From positions 1-34,521 of the forward strand of contig JAEWGI010000003.1 in NCBI GenBank assembly GCA_023388355.1: DNA of 34,521 nt, given 5' to 3'. The notes beneath the pieces were generated by a model. That model was given only the letters and a program-made list of their open reading frames with translations. It ran no database searches and was not told where the DNA came from. This document shows positions 23,408 to 31,281 of this stretch, piece after piece. Source of the stretch: Pseudomonadota bacterium. Its GTDB lineage: Bacteria > Pseudomonadota > Gammaproteobacteria > Xanthomonadales > Xanthomonadaceae. The position numbers and the translations under genes are program-made. Numbering within the stretch: position 1 is the first letter of the stretch; each line of letters begins with the position of its first letter.

Positions 23408-23426
23408 TATGTTGCCTTGCAACATA
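23408..23426. promoter_or_regulatory. 19-bp palindrome in the nasT-cysG divergent promoter region
   Basis: TATGTTGC-CTT-GCAACATA, a perfect dyad. It overlaps a -10-like CATAAT (23423-23428) for the rightward cysG-like gene and lies 45 bp upstream of nasT. It looks like an operator for a dimeric regulator controlling one or both genes; I cannot name the regulator. Confidence 0.5.
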
Positions 23427-23459
23427 ATCGCTGGCGACCTGGTTTGCCAAGGAGTTCCG

Positions 23460-24455
23460 ATGCCGCTGTACCCCCTGTTCGCCGATCTGGCCGGCCGCGA
23501 GGTGCTCGTGGTCGGCGGCGGCGAGGTGGCGCTGCGCAAGATCGAGGCCCTGCTGCACGCCGGCGCGCGGGTGCGGGTGCATGCGCACGAGCTGCATCCG
23601 CAGCTGGCCGGGCAGGTCGCGGATGGGCGGCTGGAGCGTCTCGAGGGCGACTACGACCCGGCCTGGATCGACGCCGCCTGGCTGGTGGTGGTGGCCACCG
23701 ACGATGCCGGCCTCAACGCGGCCCTGGCGGCGCAGGCGACGGCCCGGCGACGGCTGGTGAACGTGGTCGACGATGCGGCGCTGTCGAGCTTCCAGGTGCC
23801 GGCGGTGATCGAGCGTGCGCCGCTGCAGCTGGCGATTTCCTCCGGCGGCGCGGCGCCAATGCTGGCCCGGCGCCTGCGCGAACGGCTGGAAACCGAGCTC
23901 GATCCGGCGCTTGGCGCCCTGGCCGGGCTGTTCGCGGCGCAGCGCGAGGCGATCCGGGCGCGGCTGCCGGACCTGTCGCGCCGCCGCCGCTGGTTCGATG
24001 CGGTGATCGACGGCCCGGTGCTGGCGCTGCTGCGCAGCGGTCGCGCACAGGATGCCGCGCAGGCCTTTGCCGACCAGCTGCACGGCGCCGATGAACTGCC
24101 CTTCGGCGGGCGGGTGAGCCTGGTGGGCACCGGTCCCGGCGATCCCGGCCAGCTCAGCCTGGCCGCGCTGCGGGCCATGAACCTGGCCGACGTGGTGCTG
24201 GTGGACGCGGGCGTGGGCGCCGAGGTGCTGGCGCTGGTGCGCAAGGACGCCCCGCGCGAACCGGCACCCATCGATCCGCAGGCCTGCGTCGAGCGCGTGC
24301 GCGAGCATGCCGAGGCTGGCCGCCACGTCGTCTGGCTGCGCCCGGGCGACGGCTTCCGCGAAGCACCCCATGCGGCTCTCGCCGCCGCGCTCGCCGACGC
24401 CGCCTGGCCCTGCGAACTGCACCCCGGCATCGCCGCAGCACCCCCGCTTCCGTAG
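23460..24455 (+). CDS. cysG: Siroheme synthase CysG-like: intact precorrin-2 dehydrogenase/ferrochelatase, degenerate truncated SUMT half
   Basis: 331 aa from the ATG at 23460, with AAGGAG just upstream. Residues 1-215 match the CysG N-terminal bifunctional part: LFADLAGREVLVVGGGEVALRK (NAD-binding), VVVATDDAGLN, VNVVDD, FQVPAVIERAPLQLAISSGGAAP. Residues about 220-331 resemble only the first half of SUMT: SLVGTGPGDPGQLSLAALRAM is kept, but VGK and RLKGGDPFxFGR are replaced (VVWLRPGDGFRE), and the sequence ends near PGIAAAP. Full CysG is about 460 aa. The stop codon lies inside a REP element. It should oxidise precorrin-2 and insert iron, relying on CobA for methylation. Confidence 0.88.
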   Translation: MPLYPLFADLAGREVLVVGGGEVALRKIEALLHAGARVRVHAHELHPQLAGQVADGRLERLEGDYDPAWIDAAWLVVVATDDAGLNAALAAQATARRRLVNVVDDAALSSFQVPAVIERAPLQLAISSGGAAPMLARRLRERLETELDPALGALAGLFAAQREAIRARLPDLSRRRRWFDAVIDGPVLALLRSGRAQDAAQAFADQLHGADELPFGGRVSLVGTGPGDPGQLSLAALRAMNLADVVLVDAGVGAEVLALVRKDAPREPAPIDPQACVERVREHAEAGRHVVWLRPGDGFREAPHAALAAALADAAWPCELHPGIAAAPPLP

Positions 24456-24532
24456 GAGCGGCTTCAGCCGCGACCGGGAGCGCGGGTTGCGCGGTGCCTG
24501 TCCGCGCCGGTCGCGGCTGAAGCCGCTCCTAC
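24452..24532. repeat. REP-type inverted repeat (GTAGGAGCGGCTTCAGCCGCGAC family)
   Basis: A perfect 26-bp arm at 24452-24477 (GTAGGAGCGGCTTCAGCCGC, then GACCGG) faces its reverse complement at 24507-24532, with a 29-bp centre. This palindrome family is common between genes in xanthomonads and pseudomonads. The left arm overlaps the cysG stop codon (TAG at 24453-24455). In RNA it would be a very stable hairpin between cysG and oleB. Confidence 0.92.
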
Positions 24533-24554
24533 AAGGGGGAGGGAGCGCGGCGGC

Positions 24555-24560
24555 TACAAT
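24555..24560 (+). promoter_or_regulatory. Predicted -10 box of oleB
   Basis: TACAAT, 27 bp before the GTG start at 24588. It follows the REP hairpin by 22 bp. Confidence 0.5.
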
Positions 24561-24587
24561 GCCTAGCCCTGCCCGCGATACGACCGC

Positions 24588-25490
24588 GTGTCCTTTCCCG
24601 ACTACGACTTCGCCAGCCACCGTTTCCAGGTCCGGCCCGGCATCCGCATGCACTACCTGGACGAGGGTCCGCGCGACGGCGAGGTGGTGCTGGCGCTGCA
24701 CGGCAATCCGTCGTGGAGCTACTACTGGCGGCACCTGGTGCATGGCCTGCGCGACCGCTACCGGGTGATCGTGCCCGACCACGTCGGCATGGGCCTGTCG
24801 GACAAGACCGACGACGACCGCGACGCGCTGCCGCGCTACGACTACACCCTGCAGTCGCGGGTGGACGACGTGCAGGCGCTGCTCGAACACCTGGGCATCG
24901 ACGGCCCGCTGAGCCTGGCCGTGCACGACTGGGGCGGGATGATCGGCTTCGGCTGGGCGCTCGAACACGGCGCCCGGGTGCGCCGGCTGGTGGTGCTCAA
25001 CACCGCCGCGTTCCCGATGCCGGCCGGCAAGCCGATGCCGTGGCAGATCGCGCTCGGTCGCGACTACAACGTCGGCGAGCTGGTGATCCGCGGCTTCAAC
25101 GCATTCTCCGCCGGCGCCTCGCGCCTGGGCGTGGAGCGGAAGATGCCGCGCGACGTGCGCCGCGCCTACGTCGCGCCCTACGACAGCTGGGCAAACCGCA
25201 TCTCCACCGTGCGCTTCATGCAGGACATCCCGCTGGCCGAAGGCGACCGCGCCTGGCCGCTGGTCGAAGCCTCGGGCCAGCGCCTGCACGAATACGCCGA
25301 CCGTCCCGCGTTCATCGGCTGGGGGCTGAAGGACTTCGTGTTCGACCGCGCCTTCCTCGACCGCTTCCGCAGCACCTGGCCGCAGGCCGAGGTGCATGCC
25401 TTCGAGGATGCCGGCCACTACGTGCTCGAGGACCGGCACGAGCTGCTGGTGCCGGCGATCCGCGACTTCCTGGATCGACACCCGCTGTAG
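24588..25490 (+). CDS. oleB: OleB, beta-lactone decarboxylase (haloalkane dehalogenase-like alpha/beta hydrolase)
   Basis: 300 aa from a GTG at 24588. The alpha/beta-hydrolase core shows LALHGNPSWSYYWRHL (oxyanion region, residues 35-50), the nucleophile elbow AVHDWGG with D114, and the catalytic histidine H277 in EDAGHYVLED. D114 and H277 match the positions reported for Xanthomonas OleB. It removes CO2 from the cis-beta-lactone made by OleC to give the long-chain cis-olefin. In other bacteria OleB, OleC and OleD form a large cytoplasmic assembly. Here a minus-strand gene pair separates it from oleC. Confidence 0.93.
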   Translation: MSFPDYDFASHRFQVRPGIRMHYLDEGPRDGEVVLALHGNPSWSYYWRHLVHGLRDRYRVIVPDHVGMGLSDKTDDDRDALPRYDYTLQSRVDDVQALLEHLGIDGPLSLAVHDWGGMIGFGWALEHGARVRRLVVLNTAAFPMPAGKPMPWQIALGRDYNVGELVIRGFNAFSAGASRLGVERKMPRDVRRAYVAPYDSWANRISTVRFMQDIPLAEGDRAWPLVEASGQRLHEYADRPAFIGWGLKDFVFDRAFLDRFRSTWPQAEVHAFEDAGHYVLEDRHELLVPAIRDFLDRHPL

Positions 25491-25508
25491 CGGCGCGCGC
25501 GTCTTCGC

Positions 25509-25940
25509 TCAGGCCGCGATCGGCGGCAGTCGCGGCGCCGGCGGCGGGTTGCCGCTGTCGTCGGGGCGGTCGTGGTCGTTGTCGGCGTCCTCGCGCCAGC
25601 GCCAGTCGGCGGCGGTGAGCAGGGCCATGCCGTGGGCGCTGCGGGACTCGTCGCACTGGCGGCTGGCGCGGCCGTGCTCCCAGGACGCTTCCACCTCGCG
25701 GCACACCGACGGGCGCCGGGGGTGGATGGTGCAGCGCGAGGACTCGCCAATGCGCGCATCCAGCGCCACGCAGCGCACCGGTTCCGAACGCGTGCCGCGC
25801 ATGCACAGCCGGTGCGCGTCCAGGCGTTCGGTGAGCGCTGCGGGCACGCCGTCCGCGGTCGCCTCGTCCGATTCGAGCCAGTGGAAGGCGACGCGGTAGC
25901 GCGCGCAGCAGGCGCCGCAGGACAGGCAGGGGTGGGGCAT
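25509..25940 (-). CDS. YkgJ family cysteine-cluster (metal-binding) protein
   Basis: 143 aa from the ATG at 25940. The N-terminal MPHPCLSCGACCARYRV contains the C-x2-C-x2-C cluster of the YkgJ/UPF0153 family; further cysteines follow in RCVALD, RCTIHPRRPSVCREV and RQCDE. The family is thought to bind zinc or iron-sulfur clusters, with unknown function. The C-terminal 30 residues are Asp/Pro-rich and poorly conserved in appearance. It lies antisense between oleB and oleC, 18 bp from the oleB stop. Confidence 0.88.
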   Translation of the reverse strand: MPHPCLSCGACCARYRVAFHWLESDEATADGVPAALTERLDAHRLCMRGTRSEPVRCVALDARIGESSRCTIHPRRPSVCREVEASWEHGRASRQCDESRSAHGMALLTAADWRWREDADNDHDRPDDSGNPPPAPRLPPIAA

Positions 25941-26040
25941 CCGCGGTCGCGCCGTTGGAATCGGGCCGCGATTGTTTTCCGCGGTGGCGCGGCGCGCAAG
26001 GGGCGTGGCTGCCGCTGCACCGGCGCGAACCGGAAAGTTC

Positions 26041-26100
26041 CGGGGCCCGGGGGCATGGTCCCGGGCCTGCATGGCCCGGGACGCTCGTGCAGGCGAGCGT
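26041..26100. repeat. Tandem strong hairpins between ykgJ-like gene and tenA
   Basis: GTCCCGGGCC-TGCAT-GGCCCGGGAC (26058-26082) is a perfect 10-bp stem. Next to it, ACGCTCG-TGCAGG-CGAGCGT (26081-26100) is a 7-bp stem. The left arm can also pair with GGCCCGGGG at 26044-26052. No T-run follows on either strand, so these may be Rho-independent-like pause or stability structures between two minus-strand genes. Confidence 0.55.
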
Positions 26101-26119
26101 GGCAGGCTGCGCAGGCGCC

Positions 26120-26788
26120 TCAGCCGCGCGCCGCGTCCAGCCCCTGCTGCCAGAACCCGGCTTCCAGCCGTGCCGCCTTGCGGAAGATCCCGGCCAGCTC
26201 GTCGAAGCGCCGGTCGCTGGCGTAGCGGCGGCCCAGGTCGTCCAGCCAGGCCTGGGCGGCGACGCCGGCCTGCTGGAAGGCCGGGCCCGAGTACTCGGCG
26301 ATCCAGTCGCGGTAGGGATGGCTGGCGGGGATGGCATCGATCCCGTCCGGCGCCAGGCGGCGGCCGATCTCGGCATAGCCCAGGGTGCAGGGCACCAGCG
26401 CCACCTGCAGGTCGAGCAGGTCGCCGGACATGCCGGTGTCCAGCACGAACCGGGTATAGGCCACCGTGGCCTGCTGTTCCCCGGTGGCCTCGACCGCGGC
26501 CGCCGACAGCCCCCAGCGCTCGCACACCCGCAGGTGCAGCCCCATCTCCTCGAGGATCGCGTCCAGCCCGCCGCGCGCCTGGCGCATGTCCGCCAGGCTG
26601 CGGCTCTTGTACGCGGCCAGGGCGTGGGCGCGGGCGAACTGGATCAGGAACAGGTAGTCCTGCACCAGGTAGTTGCGGAACGCGGCCTGCGGCAGGCTGC
26701 CGTCGCCCAGGCCGCGCACGAAGGCGTGGTCGACGTAGGCGTTCCAGTCGTCGGGGGCCGCGGACTTGAGGCGTTCGAACAGCGACAT
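26120..26788 (-). CDS. tenA: TenA family aminopyrimidine aminohydrolase (thiaminase II)
   Basis: 222 aa from the ATG at 26788, the usual TenA length. A predicted -10 box GACAAT at 26819-26824 lies inside the longer ORF and supports this start over the one at 26848. Diagnostic segments are FRNYLVQDYLFLIQFARAHALA (residues about 38-59), VAYTRFVLDTGMSGDLLDLQVAL, VPCTLGYAEIG with the active-site cysteine, and HPYRDWIAEYSGPAFQ. TenA salvages thiamin pyrimidine from degraded thiamin. No other thiamin gene is nearby. It is divergent from oleC with about 100 bp between the starts. Confidence 0.93.
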   Translation of the reverse strand: MSLFERLKSAAPDDWNAYVDHAFVRGLGDGSLPQAAFRNYLVQDYLFLIQFARAHALAAYKSRSLADMRQARGGLDAILEEMGLHLRVCERWGLSAAAVEATGEQQATVAYTRFVLDTGMSGDLLDLQVALVPCTLGYAEIGRRLAPDGIDAIPASHPYRDWIAEYSGPAFQQAGVAAQAWLDDLGRRYASDRRFDELAGIFRKAARLEAGFWQQGLDAARG

Positions 26789-26880
26789 GGCGGGGCTCGG
26801 CTGGCGTGGCGGCCGCCGATTGTCGGCCATTGCCACCGCCGCGGCCACGGCGCGCGCGTGGCCGCGGCGCGCCGACCGGC

Positions 26881-26886
26881 GATAAT
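26881..26886 (+). promoter_or_regulatory. Predicted -10 box of oleC, leaderless spacing
   Basis: GATAAT, then CCGCGC, then the oleC ATG at 26893. Only 6 bp separate the box from the start codon, so the transcript should begin at or next to the ATG; no ribosome-binding site is present. Confidence 0.55.
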
Positions 26887-26892
26887 CCGCGC

Positions 26893-28644
26893 ATGACCGA
26901 TGCCTGCAACATCGCCGCCGCGCTGCCGCGGCTGGCGGCCGATGCGCCCGACCGCGTGGCCATGCGCTGCCCGGGCCGCGACGGCGGCTACGGCGTGTCG
27001 CTGACCTATGCCGAACTCGACGCGCGCAGCGATGCCATCGCCGCCGGCCTGGCCAGGCGCGGGGTCGTCCGTGGCACCCGCACGGTGCTGATGGTGCGGC
27101 CGACGCCCGAATTCTTCCTGCTGATGTTCGCCCTGTTCAAGGCCGGTGCCGTGCCGGTGCTGGTGGATCCGGGGATCGACCGGCGGGCGCTGCGCCAGTG
27201 CCTGGACGAGGCGATGCCGGAGGCCTTCATCGGCATCCCGCTGGCGCAGTTCGCGCGCGTGCTGCTGGGCTGGGCGAAGTCGGCGCGGGTGCGCATCACC
27301 ACCGGCCGCCGCGCGCTGCTGGCCGACGCCACCCTGGCGCAGGTGGAGCGCGAGGGCGCCGGCGCCGGCGCGCAGCTGAGCGATACCGCGCCCGACGACG
27401 TGGCCGCGATCCTGTTCACCAGCGGCTCGACCGGCGTGCCCAAGGGCGTGGTCTATCGCCACCGCCACTTCGTGGCCCAGATCGACATGCTGCGCGGGGC
27501 GTTCGGCATCGAGGCCGGCGGCGTCGACTTCCCGACCTTCCCGCCGTTCGCGCTGTTCGATCCCGCGCTGGGGCTGACGTCCATCATTCCGGACATGGAT
27601 CCGACCCGTCCGGCCAAGGCCGACCCGGTGAAGCTGCACGCGGCGATCGCCCGCTTCGGCGCCGACCAGCTGTTCGGCTCGCCCGCGCTGATGCGGGTGC
27701 TGGCCGAACACGGTGCGCCGCTGCCGACGGTCAGGCGGGTGACCTCGGCCGGCGCGCCGGTACCGCCGGAGGTGGTGGCCAGGATGCTGGAGCTGCTGCC
27801 GGACGATGCGCGCTTCTGGACGCCCTACGGCGCCACCGAATGCCTGCCGGTGGCGGTGATCGAAGGCCGCGAGCTGCTGTCGCTGCGCGAACGCACCGAG
27901 CGCGGTGCGGGCACCTGCGTGGGTCGGCCGGTGGCGCCGAACGAGGTGCGGATCGTCCGTGTCACGGATGAGCCGATTGCGGAATGGTCCGACGACCTGC
28001 TCGTGGCCGCGGGTGAAGTGGGCGAGATCACGGTGGCGGGGCCGAGCGTGACCGACAGCTATTTCAATCGCGATGCGCAGACGCGGCTGGCGAAGATCCG
28101 CGAGACGGTGGATGTGGCGGCTCCGGTGGCCCCCACCCAACCCTCCCCCGCGAGCGGGGGAGGGCTTTCCAGCCGCGACGTCCTGCTCCCTGCCCCGCTC
28201 GCGGGGGAGGGCTGGGGTGGGGGCCAGCCGCAGCAACGCACCGTCCACCGCATGGGCGACCTCGGATACTTCGACGCCCAAGGCCGTCTCTGGTTCTGCG
28301 GCCGCAAGTCGCATCGGGTCGAGACCGCCGACGGCCCGCTCTACACCGAGCAGGTCGAGCCGGTGTTCAACGTCCATCCCGAGGTGCGTCGCACCGCGCT
28401 GGTCGGCGTGGGCACGCAGGGCGCGCAGCGGCCGGTGCTGTGCGTCGAACTCAACGCAGGCGTCGGCGCCGCGCAGCACGCAGGCATCGCGCAGGACCTG
28501 CGCGCCATCGGCGCGCGCCATCCGCACACCGCGCACATCGACACCGTGCTGTTCCATCCGCGCTTCCCGGTCGACATCCGCCACAATGCCAAGATCGGGC
28601 GCGAGGCGCTGGCGCTGTGGGCGGCGCAAAGGAGCGGTGCATGA
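26893..28644 (+). CDS. oleC: OleC, beta-lactone synthetase (adenylate-forming enzyme) with an in-frame repeat insertion
   Basis: 583 aa. Adenylate-forming signatures are [13 protein letters not shown] near residues 173-186, [15 protein letters not shown] and GRKSHRV. OleC uses ATP to turn the 2-alkyl-3-hydroxy acid from OleD into a cis-beta-lactone. Between [10 protein letters not shown] and [12 protein letters not shown] lies a Pro/Gly/Ala-rich stretch (residues about 404-452) encoded by the palindromic repeat at 28128-28225. It sits just before the mobile C-terminal domain, where an insertion may be tolerated. Its stop overlaps the oleD start (ATGA). Confidence 0.93.
   Translation: MTDACNIAAALPRLAADAPDRVAMRCPGRDGGYGVSLTYAELDARSDAIAAGLARRGVVRGTRTVLMVRPTPEFFLLMFALFKAGAVPVLVDPGIDRRALRQCLDEAMPEAFIGIPLAQFARVLLGWAKSARVRITTGRRALLADATLAQVEREGAGAGAQLSDTAPDDVAAILFTSGSTGVPKGVVYRHRHFVAQIDMLRGAFGIEAGGVDFPTFPPFALFDPALGLTSIIPDMDPTRPAKADPVKLHAAIARFGADQLFGSPALMRVLAEHGAPLPTVRRVTSAGAPVPPEVVARMLELLPDDARFWTPYGATECLPVAVIEGRELLSLRERTERGAGTCVGRPVAPNEVRIVRVTDEPIAEWSDDLLVAAGEVGEITVAGPSVTDSYFNRDAQTRLAKIRETVDVAAPVAPTQPSPASGGGLSSRDVLLPAPLAGEGWGGGQPQQRTVHRMGDLGYFDAQGRLWFCGRKSHRVETADGPLYTEQVEPVFNVHPEVRRTALVGVGTQGAQRPVLCVELNAGVGAAQHAGIAQDLRAIGARHPHTAHIDTVLFHPRFPVDIRHNAKIGREALALWAAQRSGA
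28128..28225. repeat. Palindromic repeat inserted within oleC
   Basis: The element opens GGCCCCCACCC and closes GGGTGGGGGCC, exact reverse complements. Inside are CCTCCCCCGC-GA-GCGGGGGAGG (28140-28163) and CCCCGCTCGCGGGGGAGGG (28193-28211). These are the same units as the intergenic repeats near 3.7, 9.6-9.8, 10.3-10.6 and 13.6-13.9 kb. It keeps the oleC frame open and adds roughly 33 residues. Confidence 0.85.
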
Positions 28645-29657
28645 AGATCCTCGTCACCGGCGGCGGCGGTTTCCTCGGCCAGGCGCTGTGCCGCGGCCTG
28701 GTCGAACGTGGCCACGAGGTCGTCAGCTTCAACCGCGGCCACTACCCGGCGCTCGACGCGCTTGGGGTTCAGCAGAGGCAGGGAGACCTTGCCGACATGG
28801 ATGCGGTGTCCGGCGCGATGGAAGGCGCGGAAGCCGTCTTCCACTGCGGCGCCAAGGCCGGCGCCTGGGGCAGCTACGCGAGCTACTACGAGGCCAATGT
28901 CACCGGCACGTTCAACGTGCTGCTGGCCTGCGCCAGGCACGGCGTCGGTCGCCTGGTCTACACGTCCACGCCCAGCGTCACCCACCGCAAGACCCGTCCG
29001 GTCGAAGGTGGAACCGCCGACACCGTGCCTTACGGTGAGGGGTTCAAGGCGCCGTATGCGGAAACCAAGACGCTGGCCGAGAAGGAAGTGCTGGCGGCCA
29101 ACGGAAGACCGGTGCGCAACGGCGGCCGGCTCGCCACCGTGGCCCTGCGCCCGCGCCTGATCTGGGGCCCGGGCGACCAGCAGATCCTGCCGCGCCTGGT
29201 GGAGCGCGCGCAGGCCGGGCGCCTGCGCTTCGTCGGCGGCGGCGACAACCTCATCGACACCACCTACATCGACAACGCCGCGCAGGCGCACTTCGACGCC
29301 TTCGAACACCTCGCGCCGGACGCGGCCTGCGCCGGGCGCGCCTACTTCATCAGCAACGGCGAGCCCATGCCCACGCGCAGGATCGTCAACGCGCTGCTGG
29401 AGGCGGCGGGTGCGCCGCAGGTCGAAGGTTCGATCCCGTTCGCCCTGGCCTACGCGATCGGTGCCGCCTGCGAAACCCTGTGGCCACTGCTGCGGATCAA
29501 GGGCGAGCCGCCGATGACGCGCTTCCTGGCCGAACAGCTGAGCACCACCCACTGGTACTCGATGGAGCCGGCCAGGCGCGACTTCGGCTACGTGCCGCGG
29601 GTCACGATTGCCGAAGGCCTCGAGCGCCTGCGCGCGTCGTATCCGCATCGCGCCTAG
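28641..29657 (+). CDS. oleD: OleD, NADPH-dependent 2-alkyl-3-ketoacid reductase (extended SDR)
   Basis: 338 aa from the ATG at 28641, with AAAGGAG seven bases upstream and a four-base overlap with oleC. The extended SDR pattern begins [20 protein letters not shown] (cofactor site), followed by [22 protein letters not shown] with the catalytic serine/threonine, and the YAETK active-site YxxxK. It reduces the beta-keto acid produced by OleA to the beta-hydroxy acid used by OleC. It closely matches characterised OleD proteins in length and motif order. Confidence 0.95.
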   Translation: MKILVTGGGGFLGQALCRGLVERGHEVVSFNRGHYPALDALGVQQRQGDLADMDAVSGAMEGAEAVFHCGAKAGAWGSYASYYEANVTGTFNVLLACARHGVGRLVYTSTPSVTHRKTRPVEGGTADTVPYGEGFKAPYAETKTLAEKEVLAANGRPVRNGGRLATVALRPRLIWGPGDQQILPRLVERAQAGRLRFVGGGDNLIDTTYIDNAAQAHFDAFEHLAPDAACAGRAYFISNGEPMPTRRIVNALLEAAGAPQVEGSIPFALAYAIGAACETLWPLLRIKGEPPMTRFLAEQLSTTHWYSMEPARRDFGYVPRVTIAEGLERLRASYPHRA

Positions 29658-29941
29658 GCGAAGGCACGCCCCTGCTGGTTCCGCTTCCTGGTGCAGGCGC
29701 CTTCCTGCACGAGGCCTGGGCGAAGCCTGCGGCGCAGGGCGATCCCCGGCCGACGGGCGCGGCGTCAGCCCGAACCGGCAGGCCGGGCCTGTTTCCAGTG
29801 CGCCGGTCGCAAGCAGGGCCGCCCTTTTCACGACCGCCTCACTCCGCAATCACCCGTCCGCGACCGCGGCTCACGTAGCGTTTCGCGTGAATCCCCTCAA
29901 CCCTAGGCGGCCCTGCGGCCGCCGCCCCGGAGATGCTCCCC
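29658..29941. other. Spacer between oleD and the DUF1328 gene
   Basis: I see no protein-coding or RNA gene here. A short GC stem followed by TTT (CAGGC-CGG-GCCTG at 29779-29791) could be a weak terminator after oleD. The right end carries the GGAG used by the next gene. Confidence 0.5.
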
Positions 29942-30100
29942 ATGCTCAGATATGCCGTCATCTTCTTCGTCATCGCCCTCATCGCGGCGGTACTCGGCTT
30001 CAGCGGCGTGGCCGGTGCCGCCACCAACATCGCCTGGATCCTGTTCGTGGTGTTCGTGATCCTGGCGATCGTCTCCCTGCTGCGCGGAAAACGCGTCTAG
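29942..30100 (+). CDS. DUF1328 (YtjA-like) small membrane protein
   Basis: 52 aa from the ATG at 29942, with GGAG nine bases upstream (29929-29932). The sequence [20 protein letters not shown] is the first membrane segment; a G/A-rich turn ([10 protein letters not shown]) follows, then a second segment [16 protein letters not shown] and the basic end RGKRV. This two-helix hairpin is the DUF1328 family, found next to stress genes in many proteobacteria, function unknown. An in-frame ATG at 29933 is too close to GGAG to be the start. A hairpin terminator follows within 36 bp. Confidence 0.9.
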   Translation: MLRYAVIFFVIALIAAVLGFSGVAGAATNIAWILFVVFVILAIVSLLRGKRV

Positions 30101-30135
30101 CGCACGGGCCCACGGGCCGACGCGACACACCGCAG

Positions 30136-30160
30136 GGGCCCGCCGCGAGGCGGGCCCTTG
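30136..30160 (+). terminator. Hairpin after the DUF1328 gene
   Basis: GGGCCCGCC-GCGA-GGCGGGCCC (9-bp perfect stem) followed by TTG. The T-tract is poor, so strength is uncertain. It is also the first element of the duplicated block and recurs 225 bp on at about 30362. Confidence 0.6.
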
Positions 30161-30590
30161 TGCTGTCTGCAAGGCGCACGAGCAAACCGGCATCCCGTGC
30201 AGCCCATAGGTTGGGGTGAGCGAAGCGAACCCCAAAAAACGCCACACCGACCGGCCACCCCAAGCTTCCCGGAGGCGGTGAGGAGTTGGGGTTCGCTTCG
30301 CTCACCCCAACCTATTCGGAGCGGCGACGTCGTCGCTGGAGGTCTTGCGCGAGCCGCGCCAGGCCCGCCGCGAGGCGGGCCCTTATGCTGTCTGCAAGGC
30401 GCACGTGTGAACCGGCATCCCGTGCAGCCCATAGGTTGGGAGTGAGCGAAGCGAACCCCAACGCCACGCCGGCCGGCCACACCGCGCTTCCCGGAGGCGG
30501 TGAGGAGTTGGGGTTCGCTTCGCTCACCCCAACCTATTTGGAGCGGCGACGTCGTCGCTGGAGGTCTGCGCGAGCCGCGCCAGGCCCGCC
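30137..30590. repeat. 225-bp tandem duplication containing facing palindromes
   Basis: The segment starting at 30137 recurs at 30362 and begins again at 30583. Each copy has the GC terminator-like hairpin, GTGCTGTCTGCAAGGCGCAC or a close form, ATCCCGTGCAGCCCATAGG, TTGGGGTGAGCGAAGCGAA, a 45-60 bp centre with TTCCCGGAGGCGGTGAGGAG, the inverted TTCGCTTCGCTCACCCCAAC, then CGGCGACGTCGTCGCTGG. Copies differ by small indels and substitutions. ORFs across it are repeat-derived. The spacer 30101-30630 has no gene. Confidence 0.88.
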
Positions 30591-30619
30591 GCCGCGCACG
30601 CCGCGCGCCACCCTGCCGC

Positions 30620-30625
30620 TACAAT
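30620..30625 (+). promoter_or_regulatory. Predicted -10 box of ubiJ-ubiB, leaderless spacing
   Basis: TACAAT, then GCGGC, then the ubiJ ATG at 30631. Five bp between box and start implies transcription starts at or just past the A of the start codon; no ribosome-binding site is visible. Confidence 0.55.
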
Positions 30626-30630
30626 GCGGC

Positions 30631-31281
30631 ATGGCCCCGCCATCGCCTTCCCCCTTCGATGCACTCAAGCCGGTGGCCGGGCGCGCCCTGGAAGCCGCGC
30701 TCAACCGCGCGCTGGCGCTCGATCCCGACACCCGCGACGCGCTGGCGCGGCTGGACGGGCGCCGGATCAGCCTGACCCTCGATTCGCCTCCGCTTGCGTT
30801 CTCGCTGCAGGTATCGGGCGAACGCCTGGCGGTGGGCCCGGTCGATGCGGGCGACGAACCCGATCTGGCCGTGCGCACCACCCTGGCCGGGATGCTTGGC
30901 CAACTGCCGTTCCTGCGCCGCGAGGAGGCTACGCCGCCGGGACGCGTGCGCGTGTCCGGCGACGCCGAGCTTGCGCGCCAGCTGCAGCGCATGGCGAGCC
31001 GCTTCGATCCCGACTGGCAGCAGCCGTTCGTATCGGTGTTCGGCGAGGTGCTGGGCGGGCAGCTGGCCAACGCGGTTGCCGGCGCGCTGCGCCAGGCGCG
31101 CACGCTGGGCGTTGGGCTGGCCGAGGCCGCAGCCGAATTCGTGACCGAGGAATCGCGCGACGTGGTCGCGCGCGCCGAACTCGACGCCTTCCTCGACGAC
31201 GTCGACGTGCTGCGCGAGGATGCCGACCGCCTCGCCGCGCGCGTCGCGCGCCTGCACGCCCGCCCGGGGAGCACGGCTTGA
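30631..31281 (+). CDS. ubiJ: Ubiquinone biosynthesis accessory factor UbiJ (SCP2 domain)
   Basis: 216 aa from the ATG at 30631. The N-terminal SCP2-like lipid-binding domain ([58 protein letters not shown]) is followed by [25 protein letters not shown] and a C-terminal helical region rich in Glu/Asp/Arg (about residues 170-212, likely coiled coil). UbiJ binds hydrophobic ubiquinone intermediates and helps the cytosolic Ubi enzyme complex. Its stop TGA overlaps the ubiB TTG start, and ubiJ-ubiB adjacency is characteristic. Confidence 0.93.
   Translation: MAPPSPSPFDALKPVAGRALEAALNRALALDPDTRDALARLDGRRISLTLDSPPLAFSLQVSGERLAVGPVDAGDEPDLAVRTTLAGMLGQLPFLRREEATPPGRVRVSGDAELARQLQRMASRFDPDWQQPFVSVFGEVLGGQLANAVAGALRQARTLGVGLAEAAAEFVTEESRDVVARAELDAFLDDVDVLREDADRLAARVARLHARPGSTA

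Noticed and set aside
26789..26848. Upstream start for TenA
   Set aside because: It would include the predicted -10 box in the coding sequence and adds residues not typical of TenA.
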